A stretch of DNA of 64,000 bases, taken from positions 528,196,861 to 528,260,860 of the forward strand of contig OX336390.1 in assembly GCA_946902985.2 (NCBI GenBank). Reading direction: 5' to 3'. Under the pieces are notes generated by a model that was not told the origin of the DNA, did no database searches, and saw only the letters and a program-made list of their open reading frames with translations. Made by a program: the position numbers and the translations under genes. Below are positions 1 to 11,000 of the stretch, one piece after another. The first letter of the stretch is position 1. Each line of letters begins with the position of its first letter. This DNA is from Meconema thalassinum (Eukaryota; Arthropoda; Insecta; Orthoptera; Tettigoniidae).

Positions 1-459
1 AGGCTAAATGACCATCGTGTCCATGCATCTCAAATGAAACAACAACAACAACAACAGCTTCCTACCCAAATCCTTACTCGTATAAAAGTACACACACTAG
101 TAAACCTACAGTGACACAGGTTATCAGACAACTTCTGAACACAAAGTAAACGGGACTACAAGACCATGATGCCGCAAAACCCCTAAGGAATCAACAACAA
201 AACTACAACAATAGTCTCTACCGCGGATCAAGGTCAACGAATATTAATCGCTGTATTCGAGTGTTGGAATATGTGGTATTATACCGTACGTTATACAACG
301 TTGCTCCACGTCCGTAGGTATAACCTTGAATAACCTTACATGTCTCCACCGAGTGGTGCTAAGAAAGCAACAGCGAAGATGAGACCGAACTGTCGGAAAA
401 CCTCTCGGTCAAAGAAAGAAAAGGAAAGAAATGTGCGTCCCTTTTAAGGATCCTCAAGT
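1..459. other. Gene-free leading segment
   Basis: AT-rich sequence with a short CAA run near position 40. I see no open frame with recognisable protein character, no terminal repeat and no RNA gene. It may be the 5' flank or leader of the LINE fragment that becomes recognisable near 460. Confidence 0.4.
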
Positions 460-1470
460 TCATAGAATTGGACCATCTTTGCGCATTTGTCAATTGAATA
501 TAGAAAGGATTAGTCGAGCGAAATGTGAATATCTTCTCAGACTCTTAAAATAAATATTTAGTCAATATCATTGTGCTCAAAGAATCACACACAGCAGACG
601 AAATTCTGCTTCAGTGCAGAGGGAAAATACCAGGCTTTAAATTGATAAACTCTAACAACCATCAAAATTATGGTCTTGCAACTTACGTCAGGGATCGCAA
701 CACAACCTATAAATCGCTGCCAGAAAACTTTGGAAATGGCATGTATACTACCAAAGTTCAAGTTGAAAACCTGACGATAGTTAATGTGTACAAACCCCCG
801 AGAATTAATTGGCCTAAACCCCCTCTTTTTTTAGCGTATGGCTTTTAGTGCCGGGAGTGTCCGAGGACATGTTCGGCTCGCCAGTTTTGTAGCTACTTCG
901 AGACAGACACCCAATGGGTGAGCTACAAGTTCCGTTGGGGAGGAAAGTTGGAATGGAAGGTCGTGGAGTTGGAAGGTAGCGGCTGTGGCCTATAGTTAGG
1001 GACCAACCCCGGCATTTGCCTGGAAGGAAGATGGGAAACCACAGAAGACCATCTTCAAGGTTGCCGGCGGGGGGAATCGAACCTCCTAGCCTCCCGGATG
1101 TGAGCGACTGCCAGCAGTTATGCTGTAACGACCACGACTAACTCACCCGGTTAAGCCCCCTCTAACATCTCAACAACACCCGACAATATTCCTTGGCGAC
1201 TTCAACAGTCACCATCCTCTCTGGGGGTACAATGAATATGACTTGAGCGGTGAAGGTCTAGAGGATTGGATGGAAACTGAAAACCTAAAGCTAATATATG
1301 AAGCAAAAGACCTGCCTACTTTTCACTCAGCTCGCTGCTGTCGAGGCTTTACTCCAGACTTATACATTACTAGCTATTGTACACGGCGTTGCCCGGGAGG
1401 TGTCTTTATATGTTGTAGAAAGATACACGGCAATATATTTCGCAGAGTATATTCATTCTGCCCCTAAATG
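460..1470 (+). pseudogene. LINE ORF2 endonuclease fragment, split by a SINE
   Basis: Translated pieces read like an apurinic-type endonuclease of a non-LTR retrotransposon. A segment near 475-540 encodes an RICQLNIE-type start of the domain. Next comes the ORF at 573-848 with KESHTADE and an NVYKPP motif. After the SINE the same domain resumes near 1160 with GDFNSHHPLWG, the conserved metal-binding GDFN block, and then the ARCCRGFTPDLY region up to about 1400. Stops and frameshifts near 550 and after 1370 show it is dead, and no reverse transcriptase follows, so the copy is 3'-truncated. The style matches the LINE at 40.0-46.1 kb and may be the same family. Clade not assigned with confidence. 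Confidence 0.7.
827..1152 (-). mobile_element. tRNA-derived SINE inserted in the LINE endonuclease
   Basis: The insertion interrupts the endonuclease frame. It is flanked by near-identical 11-bp direct repeats (816-826 and 1153-1163, one A/G mismatch), and a T run at its left end is the poly-A tail of a minus-strand copy. On the minus strand the head reads ACCGGGTGAGTTAGTCGTG (box A-like), followed by a GGTTCGATTCC box B. A body resembling the common arthropod SINE type with a TGGTTTCCCATCTTCC block follows. The tRNA-like head does not look foldable as a working tRNA, so this is a SINE and not a tRNA gene. Confidence 0.75.
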
Positions 1471-2700
1471 AGTTTAGAGCATAGTTCTCCTCGACTCTCA
1501 TGTTACCCAAGTGCAATATTAACTCACTGTAAACCTAGTCGAAAAGTACAGTGTAGCAGAGCATGCAACAATAGTAAAACGGGATGTATACCGGTTATAC
1601 ACAATTCCTCGAGAACTCAGTCTCACAATTACTTTCCTGATAGTGTTTATTTTTGATTTAATGGACAGGGAGGCATGGAGAGTTGCATCAAACCAGTCAA
1701 AAGACTGAAGACTCAAACAACAATGGGGAAAGTAAGACGATTTATAGCAGTGTTCACATAGTTATCTCTATTATTTTTCAAATGTAGCAACTACCTTCTT
1801 GTTAGGAAATAATATTTAAATTATTCAATGATTGGAAGATAAAGTCATCATTGTGGGGTCAAATATACGTCTTATGATTTTTAACCCCGCACAAATTACG
1901 TGAATATTGACAAATGACTTATTCCTGTACGTAGGTCAGTGTGTACTATACTCGTAGCAGCATATTAAGGAACATTATTGCTGTAAGAATAATTTATATG
2001 CATATGGTCTCATTCACATCAAGTTAAAGTAAATTAAGCAAAGTATAATCCCAGTATATTGTCAAATATGGTGCTTAGATTCTGCACACATTGGACTTCC
2101 GTAGCCTCTAAAGTATTTCGTAAGATAAGAAATACATTTTCTAAACTCAATCCTTCATAATCTCTAAAATGCTAAAGTGGGATCCAGTGTGATTAGAACT
2201 TATGACAATTATAACATTAGGCTATTCAATAACTTTTGTCAGTATGCACTAAAATGGCTAATATAAATACATAAACATAGGAAAAACATTGTGAACGTTT
2301 AGTAGTTGAATTATGTTAATAACATGTTATCAACTAAATTAATAATTTAACATCCGGTTCCATTACAAATTAGCACAGTCATAGAGCAGGGTAATTACCA
2401 ATTACAATATAACCCGAATAAGAAAGGCAAATACTATTCATAGAACAATCTGCAATATCACGCAAAAGTTACTGTATTTATGATTTGTAATACAAAAGAC
2501 AGCTTGTAGAGGTAAACACTGCCAAGAATAAAAAAAATGCAGCATAAAGACATTATGATTAATAAAACATAAACGTCAACTTATCAGTTGTAGAACACAC
2601 CTTAACGGTGTGTATAACACTTCAATTCTAGTAGATATTGCATAAAATATATTACGCGTGATACCTTTCGTCATAAGGTAAAGATTCAAAATCTTCCGTA
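1471..2700. other. Gene-free AT-rich stretch
   Basis: Only short fortuitous frames are present. No terminal repeats, tandem arrays or protein similarity are seen. Confidence 0.5.
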
Positions 2701-2701
2701 A

Positions 2702-2715
2702 CAGCAGCGGTATCA
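2702..2715. repeat. Target-site duplication of RTE element, left copy
   Basis: The 14 bases are identical to 5856-5869. The last bases (ATCA) merge with the ATC microsatellite tail of the element, so the exact edge is uncertain by one repeat unit. Confidence 0.8.
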
Positions 2716-5700
2716 TCATCATCATCTTGCACAGTTTCCAGCCACTGGCTGGGTCTGTTTGGAATACAAGCCTCTCCAACGTCTTCTGTCTTCCCACCAT
2801 CTCTCAGCCTCCACCCTTGTCCAGTCTTCTCCTCTCTTCTTCACGCTTTCTTCCACCCCCTTCAGCCACCTGTCCCTCGGTCTTCCTCTCGGTCTCTTTC
2901 CTTCCCACTTCGTCTCATGTATCCTCCTGGGTATCCTCTTCTCCTCCATTCATTTTACATGTCCATACCATCTAAGTCAAGATTTATCTATACCATCCTG
3001 TAATGGTCCCTCCTTCATTAATTCTCTGGTCCTCTCATTTCTTATTCTGTCCCTCTTTGTAGCTCCAATACTGCTTCTGAAGAACCTCATCTCACTGGCC
3101 TGTATTTTGCTCTTCTCCCTTCCTTTCATAACCCAGGTCTCCGAGGCATACGTCAGGATAGGGACATAGTACGTCCGATATATGATCTTTTTGCTGTTCT
3201 GAGGGACATCCTTGCTCCATAACATGCTTCTCACACTCCTCCGGAATGCTTCTGCCTGTCTCCCCCGCTCATTTATTTATCTATCGTTTCTTCCATTATC
3301 TTGTATCAGACTTCCCAGATACTTGAAACTCTCCACTTTCTTCAGCTGTTCCCCACCAATTGTTATTCCTGTTGTGGTTATTTCCTTCTTCCTTGTTTTG
3401 ATCACCATCTCACTCTTATTTATGCTAAATTTCATCCCATACCCTTGTATTATTCCTTCCCTCACGTCCAACTGTTCCTGTACCTCCTCCTCCTTGTTTC
3501 CCCAAATCATCAAATCATCTGCAAACACCATTGCTTTCATCTTTCCTTCCCCAATTACTTGTGCCACTCGGGTCATTATGTCATCCATCACCACAATGAA
3601 AAGTAACGGTGACAGTGCACTTCCTTGTTTCAGGCCGTTTCGCTGTTCCAACCAGTCCGATCTCTCTCCTCCCACTTTCACACAGCTCATGCTTCCCTTG
3701 TCCATCTCCTTTATCCACCTTATAGTCCATTTTTCAACTCCTCTATCTTCCAGGGACTTCCATACTTTGTTTCTGCATACACTGGCATATGCTTTCTCAA
3801 TGTACAGGAAGGCCATCGGTAGATCTGTTCCATACTCATAGTGCTGTTCTTGTAACTGCCTTACAGCAGAACTCAAATCCACAGTGGACCTTCCTGCTCT
3901 GAAGCCATGTTGTTCTTCCCTCATCCCCCCTTCTATCCTTGTCCTAATTCTCCTTTCCAAAACTTTCTCAAATATCTTTGCACAATGACTCATCAGTGTT
4001 ATTCCCCGGTAGTTTCTGCATTCTGTTCTACTACCTTTCTTGAAGATCGGGACAATTATTCCCTTTTTCCAGTCCTCTGGGGTCTTCCTTTCCTTCCATC
4101 TGTCTTCATCGCTCTGTACAACCATTGTATCCCCACCTCTCCTGCTGCTCTCACCATCTCCACACTCAACTCATCCACACCCGGTGCCTTCCCTCCTTTC
4201 ATCTTCCTCACTGCATCTTCCAATTCTTTCCATGTTAAGTCCTTTTCTGTTTGCAGTTCATCTCCCTCTTCCCCGATTTCTTCCTCCTCGCCGTGGTTTC
4301 CATTTGGGTTCAGGAGTTCTTCAAAATATTCTTTCCACATTTTCTTCAGTTCTTCCCTATTTTCTATCTCTTGTCCCCTTTGTTCACCATTGTAACATAA
4401 TCCGTAGGATCCTTCCGCCTCTTATTCTTTACCATCCCATACAGGACCTTTTTTGTACCTTCACTATCCGCCTCCATCATCTTTGTCCACTCTTCCATCC
4501 ACTTTCTTCTCTCCTCACCCACTACTCTCTTTGCCTCCTTCTTTCTTTCCTGGTACTCTTCCCTTGTCTCTATCGTCCTATTTTGATACCACCTCCTAAA
4601 GGCTCTATTCTCTTCCCTTACTACTTCTTTTGTCTTCTCATTCCACCATGGTGTTTCCTTCCACCTCTTCTTACTACTTGTCCTCCCACATACTGTTTCT
4701 GCTGCACCTACTAGTGTGTTCTTAAATCTAGCCCATTCCTCTTCCAGCCCTCTTTCTTCATCTGTTGGAATCCCTTCCTTTACCATTTTGAGGTACTCGA
4801 CCCTTCTATCTCCTTGTACGTCTTTCCTGGTTCTCAGTCCCTTTCTTCTCCTTAGTCCCTCTCAGGTTCATTACCAGCAATCGATGGTCGCTATCCAGGT
4901 TCTCCAATGGTATAACCTTGATGTCCGTGATGTTCTTATTTAATTCTTTCTCATACAGTATATAGTCGACCACCGACTTCCTGGTCAAGTCATAACTGAA
5001 CCATGTGATTGTGTGGCTCTCTCTTTTCTTGAACCAGGAGATCCCAAATAGCAGGCTGTTTCTTTGGCAGAAATCCAACAGTCTCTTTCCTTCCTCATTT
5101 CTTCCGCCCCAACCCTCTGGTCCAAGGACACTCTCGTACCCTTGTCTTTCTCTTCCTACATGGGCATTCAGATCCCCCATAACAATCATATTTCTTCCTA
5201 CCAGCTGCTTCTGCAATTCCTCTTCAAACTCCTCCTCCTCTTCAGAGGCGCAGCCTACTTGTGGAGCATACACTTGCACTATTTCTACGGTCTCTCCCCT
5301 CAGTGCTACTTTCACTTTCATCATCCTATCACTTATTCTCTTCACTTCTTCTTTTAAACCATCTCGTACTACTACTCCCACTCCATTCCTCTTTCCCTCT
5401 TCATTCCCACTCCAGTACAGTCTATAGTCTTTTCTCAGTTCTCTCCTTCCTTCCCCTTTCCACTTTGTTTCTGCCAATCCCAATAAATCCAACTTCCTTC
5501 TTTCCATCATATCCACTATCTCCTCCACCTTCCCTGTCAGCGTTCTTATGTTTAAAGTTCCAAATCTTAGTCCGTGTTTACAGCCGCGTCGTCTATTATA
5601 TCCATCAGGTCCGAGGCTCGTTCCATTCTTGAAAGCATTTGGTTTCATCCACTACTGGCTTGCTGGGCCTATCGTAGCTTCACCAGAGCCCCGTTAGCCG

Positions 5701-5855
5701 TCATTTTTCAGGGTTCTTGTAGGACCTTCACAGCTACCGTAACGGTCCCGGGGCACACGAAGTCTCCACTGTACTTCGCCCCTACAGGCAATCCCCTACT
5801 ATGTGCCGTTGCCCGTCTCCCACGACGTGGACAAGGGGTTGGACTTATTGGAGAC
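2716..5855 (-). mobile_element. RTE-type non-LTR retrotransposon, complete but decayed
   Basis: The 3,140-bp minus-strand unit is bounded by a perfect 14-bp target duplication, CAGCAGCGGTATCA, at 2702-2715 and 5856-5869. The 3' end (left side) runs into an ATC/GAT microsatellite, as expected for RTE elements, which end in short simple repeats rather than poly-A. The 5' end has a short leader before a single ORF with endonuclease then reverse transcriptase. Strong strand asymmetry (purine-rich coding strand) explains the many long spurious frames on the plus strand. Confidence 0.85.
2722..5648 (-). pseudogene. RTE endonuclease-reverse transcriptase polyprotein, several frameshifts
   Basis: The start is the ATG at 5648. 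The segment 5648-4806 is an intact APE-type endonuclease domain (FGTLNIRTL, LAETKW, VMGDLNAHVG, DYILY and SDHRLLV blocks). Frameshifts then break the chain into 4786-4364, 4340-4056, 4125-3277, 3234-2977 and 2949-2722. The 4125-3277 piece is the reverse transcriptase palm with NYRGITL, QHGFRAGRS, GLKQGSALSPLLF and the catalytic FADD. The last pieces carry the PILTYASETW block and the C-terminal RPRGRPRDRW region usual for RTE. In life it would nick DNA and copy its own RNA at the nick. At least four frame breaks make this copy non-autonomous. Confidence 0.85.
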
Positions 5856-5869
5856 CAGCAGCGGTATCA
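5856..5869. repeat. Target-site duplication of RTE element, right copy
   Basis: The 14 bases are identical to 2702-2715. This copy sits directly outside the 5' end of the minus-strand element. Confidence 0.8.
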
Positions 5870-5965
5870 AGAGTGTAAAATTAGACTCAAAATGTCACAT
5901 AGGTTTCGGTGCCCTAAAGACTAAAAATTAAATAAAATTATACATAAAATGCAAAAATCATTCAG

Positions 5966-6575
5966 TCGACCACGTGTATTAGCGGCTAACATTCTTGGCT
6001 TTCGCCTTGGAGGTCCGAGTTTGAATCCCGGCTATGTCAAGAAATTTTTATTCTGGTCTGAAAGCTGGAATGCACTACACTGTGCCTCCCGAGGCAAAAC
6101 ATGCTATTTGTTTTCCGTGTTTTCCCCCTTCTATTCGAAGCAAATACCGGGATAGTTCCTAATAGTTCCTAACTGATGGCCACAGCAACCTCCTTTCCAA
6201 TCCTCATTTGAATTACAAATACACAAACTACTACAGCCATCACAGTAACACACTTTATCAGAAAAATTCCATGCACACTCAAGTTCATGGGGCTATATGA
6301 CCATGTAGTCACAAAGCCTCTAAATTAATAAACAACAACAGAATCGGTAATTGTTTTCCGTGGTTTCCCACTTCTACTCGAAGCAAACACCAGGATAGTT
6401 CCTAACTGAAGGCCACAGCAACCTTCTTTCCAATCCTCATTTGAATTACAAATACACACACCACTACAGCCATCACAGTAACATATGCTATCAGAAATAT
6501 TCCATACACACTCAAGTTCATTGGGCTATATGACTGATGTCGCAAAGGCTCTCAATCAACAACAACAGAATCATT
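5966..6575 (+). repeat. SINE-like repeat with a duplicated tail
   Basis: The head near 5980-6040 has a box B-like GAGTTTGAATCCC, suggesting a tRNA-derived origin. The body, from about 6105 (TTGTTTTCCGTG) to 6340, is repeated with small changes at about 6348-6575. Both share CTACTCGAAGCAAA-type, CAGCAACCT and CACACTCAAGTTCAT blocks and end in AACAACAACAG runs. No coding potential. Confidence 0.55.
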
Positions 6576-6579
6576 TAGG

Positions 6580-7010
6580 CTCATTTAATCTTATTACTAA
6601 GATTCGTGATGAAATCTCCAGCTGTAGTAACATTACCCCACATGCAGGATTAGCCAATGTATATCTTTTTTAATTTTAACTCCCTACAACGACACCTGTT
6701 AATAACATTTAAAAATACGCATTCAGATTTTTATGGCGTTCAGATTCCTAATGTTCTTATCGTGGTTTGGATAGAAAGTGGATTGCCATGACCTCTTATC
6801 GAGATAGATAGGAACCTGGTGTTAATGTCTTGACTTACTGTTGCCATGGAGAATATCATGATAGGGACATCTTAGTCTCTGAGACAGACGATGATATCCA
6901 ATTAACTACGGAATCAACTGTCCAGTGCATACCCATAAGTTATCTTCTGAAAAATGGGTATCATAATGTTTTCTTGTGATTCTGTTGTATAATTCTTCAG
7001 TACATCCCCC
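6580..7010. other. Gene-free stretch
   Basis: Nothing beyond short fortuitous frames. No repeat structure is visible at this scale. Confidence 0.4.
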
Positions 7011-7039
7011 AGGAGCTCACGACTAATGCGATATGGGTT

Positions 7040-7335
7040 TGGTGACCACGGGACCCCAGCTGAGTGCGGTATTGCTTCCACTTACTTGGGCCGGGCTCCC
7101 TTCTGTCATCTTTCCTGTCAACCACCCTTGGTCACCTCTTGTTCACTTTCGACATAACGACACTCCCCCTCCTTCAGGGGCTTACAACATGTGCGACGCT
7201 GGTTAGCGATCAAGGTGCCCCAGCTGAGTTCGCGATTGCTTCCACTTAATTGTGCCAGGGTCCTCTCTGGCATATTTACTGTCGGCCTCCCATGATCAAC
7301 TCTTGTTATCTTCCTCGCCCTTCATGCAAATGGCG
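7040..7335 (+). repeat. Two tandem partial copies of a dispersed repeat
   Basis: The block CCCAGCTGAGT...ATTGCTTCCACTTA...TGG/TGCC..G is present near 7053-7140 and again near 7215-7310. Each is followed by a related CCTTGGTCACCTCTTGTT / CATGATCAACTCTTGTT segment. It looks like a SINE or LINE 3' repeat family. A related tail seems to recur near 39,890-39,985. Non-coding. Confidence 0.5.
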
Positions 7336-7530
7336 GAATAGTTGCAACGTGAGTTAGCCACTCCAGTGTTACCTTGACTGTGTAGGTGTTCAAAGAAGGT
7401 GAAGAGTGAAGAATTTGTGCTGATCCATCTTATATAACAACAGTTTACGTGAGTTACCTTCGATATACGTAGATAGTTTGTGCGCCTTTAAGTTTTTAGC
7501 TCGTAAAAATACAAATCATTCTAGAACAGC

Positions 7531-7793
7531 ATGGGTAGAAAACAGAAACAAATGAAGGCCGCCAAGCGAAATGCAGAATCTGTGCGCAGTGCTACCAACA
7601 AAGACAATGGTTCAGATGGTGAGCAGCAGCGCAACCCAGGCGAAAACGCAGGAACTACCCCGACTGCTCGTAGTACAAGGTCGGCCGTCGCGAAGAGCTC
7701 AAGGCCCGAGTGTGGTGTAATGCGATGCTCCCCGGTAGATAGCCCCACTGCACCCTTCAGAAAGGAAATTGTCCAACCTACTAGTAGTCATGC
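7531..7793 (+). pseudogene. 5' part of an unidentified small ORF interrupted by the BEL/Pao insertion
   Basis: The ORF starts at the ATG at 7531 (MGRKQKQMKAAKRNAES), a basic, Ser/Thr-rich, low-complexity N-terminus with no domain I recognise. The BEL/Pao target duplication CATGC (7789-7793) lies in its coding frame. The same frame resumes after the right duplication copy and runs to a TAG at 13546-13548. The pre-insertion ORF would be about 135 codons. It could be the start of another retroelement gag or ORF1, or a small host gene. The frame continuity across the site suggests it was open when the element landed. Confidence 0.45.
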
Positions 7794-8012
7794 TGTGGAG
7801 GGATAGAGGGGGTGTAAACAGACAACACACACTGGTCACTATTCTAAACTCGCCATCTTGTATTGCACACCACAGAATACAGAGTAACAAAATACAAAGC
7901 ACAGAGAGGGATAGATATAACACACACACACTGCAGTCCAACATAATGTCAATGGCTATGGAGCTTGGGAGGTGGCACCATCTGTGGCCAGGTTGGAAGT
8001 CAATTCCCAACA
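7794..8012 (-). repeat. BEL/Pao 3' LTR
   Basis: The 219-bp LTR reads TGTTGGGAATTGAC... to ...CCTCCACA on the minus strand, with canonical TG...CA ends. The gag-pol stop codon lies inside it at 8000-8002. Confidence 0.9.
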
Positions 8013-11000
8013 TCCTCCCCACCCTGGTCTACCTCTAGAGGTACGACCAGCTGAACGGGTCGGGCCAGTTGTTTTCCATCTGCTGTGGAAAGGATTACAG
8101 TCCTTACAATCCCGTCCCTTCCGGTACGCAGCTCGTGGATCCGGACCTTTCTCCAGAGATGTCTCGGCTGAAGGTCACTTTGAAGGAGCGCGACGTCGCC
8201 TACCCTCAGCGTGGAGTTCTTCTTGGGCTGCTGGACTTGATGGAAGCTCTGCAGCAACAGTAGGTACTCCTTACTCCAGCGCTTCCAGAAGTCGTCTGCC
8301 AGTTGTTGACGCAGTCGGAATTCTCGAACAGGAACTCCCGTTGGTGGTTCAGGCCCAGATGGAACTGTAGTGAGTTTCTCTCCCACAAGGAAGTGTGCGG
8401 GAGTCAACACATCGCCGGTGTCTCCATTGCGAGTCAAGGGTCTAGAGTTCAGTGCGGCTTCGATGCTGACCAGTACTGTTTGGAGTCCTTCTTCGTCGAT
8501 GCTGGAGCGTCCAAGTAACTTCCGTAGGCACCGCTTCGTCGATCCAACAATCCTCTCCCACCATCCTCCCCACCAAGCCGCGCGTGGGGCGATGAATTTC
8601 CAAGTTACACCGTGCTCGGAGAGGTAGCGGTGAATCTTTGCCGCAGACAGTGAAGCCCAAATGCCACTCAGTTCCTTGTTAGCCGCGTGAAAGGTCTGGG
8701 CGTTGTCCGAATAAATAGTGTGTGGCCAATGGCATTGGTCGAGAGATAGCCATGATGGTCCTTTCCACCAGGCCTGAAGAGTTTTGATCTTCTCTGCCGT
8801 CAATCCTCGTGACAAGTGATCTGCTGGATTGTCCTTGCCTGGACAATGTCTCCATTGTGACGGAGTGGTAGAGGATTGAATCTCGGTCACGCGGTTGCAG
8901 ACGAACGTCTTCCAACGACTCGGATCATTCTGAATCCATCCTAGGGTTACTCTTGAGTCCGTCCACAGGGTCCCTCTGCTTGTGTCGAAGGTCAGCGCTT
9001 TAGCGCAGTAATTCAAGAGTCGAACGCCGATCACCGCTGCTAGCAACTCTAAACGTGGTAGTGTCACCTTCTTGACTGGCGCAAGTCTACTTTTACTGCA
9101 CAACATGTGGGCGGATGTGGTGCCATTGCAGAGAGATCGTATATACAAAACAGCTCCATAAGCTCGCTCTGAAGCGTCGCAGAACACATGGACATCAGTG
9201 ATGTCGCGTTCGGGCATTCCTGCCCATCTTGGGACGGTGATCTGCGAGAGTTGGGGTAGACTTGAGGTCCAGCTGTGCCAGCGACTGGCGAGGTCCTGCG
9301 GTAGGAGTTCATCCCATGATAGTCCTCTATGCCATGTGTCCTGAAATAGGATTTTCCCCAGTATTGATACCGGCGTCATTAAACCCAATGGGTCGTAGAA
9401 ACTAGCAGTCGCTTGGAGCAGGTGTCGTTTCGTAGCGGGGCGGTCCTTCAGTCTCGTTGTGATTTCTGTAACATCTATAGTGAGCGAGTCTGTTACTGTG
9501 TTCCATGGAACGCCAAGAACGTGTGTTTCCGTAGTTATCTCTCTTCCTTCGGCCTTCCATATCTGGATCAACTGTTGGGAACTCGTGGCCCATTTCGACA
9601 TGGGTAGACTTATCTTCTTCATGAGAGAGGTGAGTTCATAGTAGAGTGCGATCGCTTCATTTTCTCCTCGGGCACCTGCGATAATGTCGTCCATGAATGT
9701 ATTTTCATCTATGAATGAAGCCGCGGAAGGAAACTGAGATCTGTTTCTAGTGGCTAGTTCTCTCAGTGTAGCTGAAAGGAGAAATGGGCTGCAAGTCAGT
9801 CCGAATGGGAGTCTTGTGAAGCGAAAAATCGCTTGCTCGTTGGAAGCCACTTGAGCACAGCTCTCATCTTCGACAACACGGTACCACAGGAATCTGGTCA
9901 AGTCTCTATCCTCTTCGTGAAGGGACAACTGAAGAAACGCTTGGCTGATGTCTCCTATCACACCGTACGGGAATGAACGGAACCGCAACAATACTGCAAA
10001 CAGTTCGGGGAGTAGGTTGGGTCCCATTTCCAGGGTCTCGTTGAGTGGACGCGCGTTTCCTTCGTGTGACGATGCGTCGAAGACTATACGCCATTTAATG
10101 GTTCCATGTTTCTCTTTCTTTACCAAGTGATGAGGAAGATAAAACTCATCCGTACGGGTTTCCTCTGGAGCTAGTTCCACGTGGCCTTTCCTTATGTAGT
10201 CCATCATGTGGTTCGTGTATGTTTGTCTCAGGGCTTCGTTCTTCCGGAATCGGGTTTCCAGTGATTGGAATCGTTTTTCTGCAACGTGATAGTTGTTGGC
10301 AAGTTCCATAGTTTCCTTGCGTGGCAATCGTACGACTCTTCTTTGGTCCTCAATACTGTAAGACGCGTGAAATTGTGTTAGAAGTGAGGTGTCTTTAGCG
10401 CTCATTGCTCGGTCTTGTTCAGCTGCAATCCCAACGGATTCCAGATCCCAAAAACGTCGAAGAGAGTCGTCACAGGGCATGGAGTGACATGCATCGATGA
10501 AGTTTACAACCGTGTTAGTAGCTGATACACCTGAGCGGTTTCCGGTGAATATCCATCCAAATTTCGATGGAATTAACACAACTGACGAGGAGAGTCGTAT
10601 CGGGGCAGAGTCACTGACGATTGTCCAATACTGATCTCCTCCGATTAACAGCTCGATTGGAAGGTCTGCTGAATCATCTGTAGGGTCAGCTAATTGCAGT
10701 TTCCGCGTTTGTCCAGTCATCGTGATATCTCGTGGTACTGCTGGGTGGTGAGAAAAGGAGTGGGTGGTTTCAAATGCCGTCAATGTTACTTGGGAACTGT
10801 CCCAAAATCCTCTCGTCTTCAGTCGAACGAACCTACGTGAATGTGATGTGTTGGATGGTGTTTCAAACGCGTGGACCTTTAATGATGCGTCTCCAATGAC
10901 TTCCAGACCCAGCTCATCGACCAAAGAACTTTTGACGAAACTGGATTGACTACCTCCGTCGAGAACGCACCTCGTCAGCTTACTCGAACCCGTTGGTCCC

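Noticed and set aside
1080..1152. tRNA genes suggested by box B-like sequences (here, and near 6030, 15430, 47125, 49580 and 50070)
   Set aside because: They lack a foldable cloverleaf with acceptor stem and anticodon loop, and occur as parts of SINE-type or TIR repeats.
2727..5632. Many plus-strand ORFs rich in Ser, Leu, Pro and Phe
   Set aside because: They are shadows of the minus-strand RTE coding region, whose purine-rich sense strand leaves few stops on the opposite strand.
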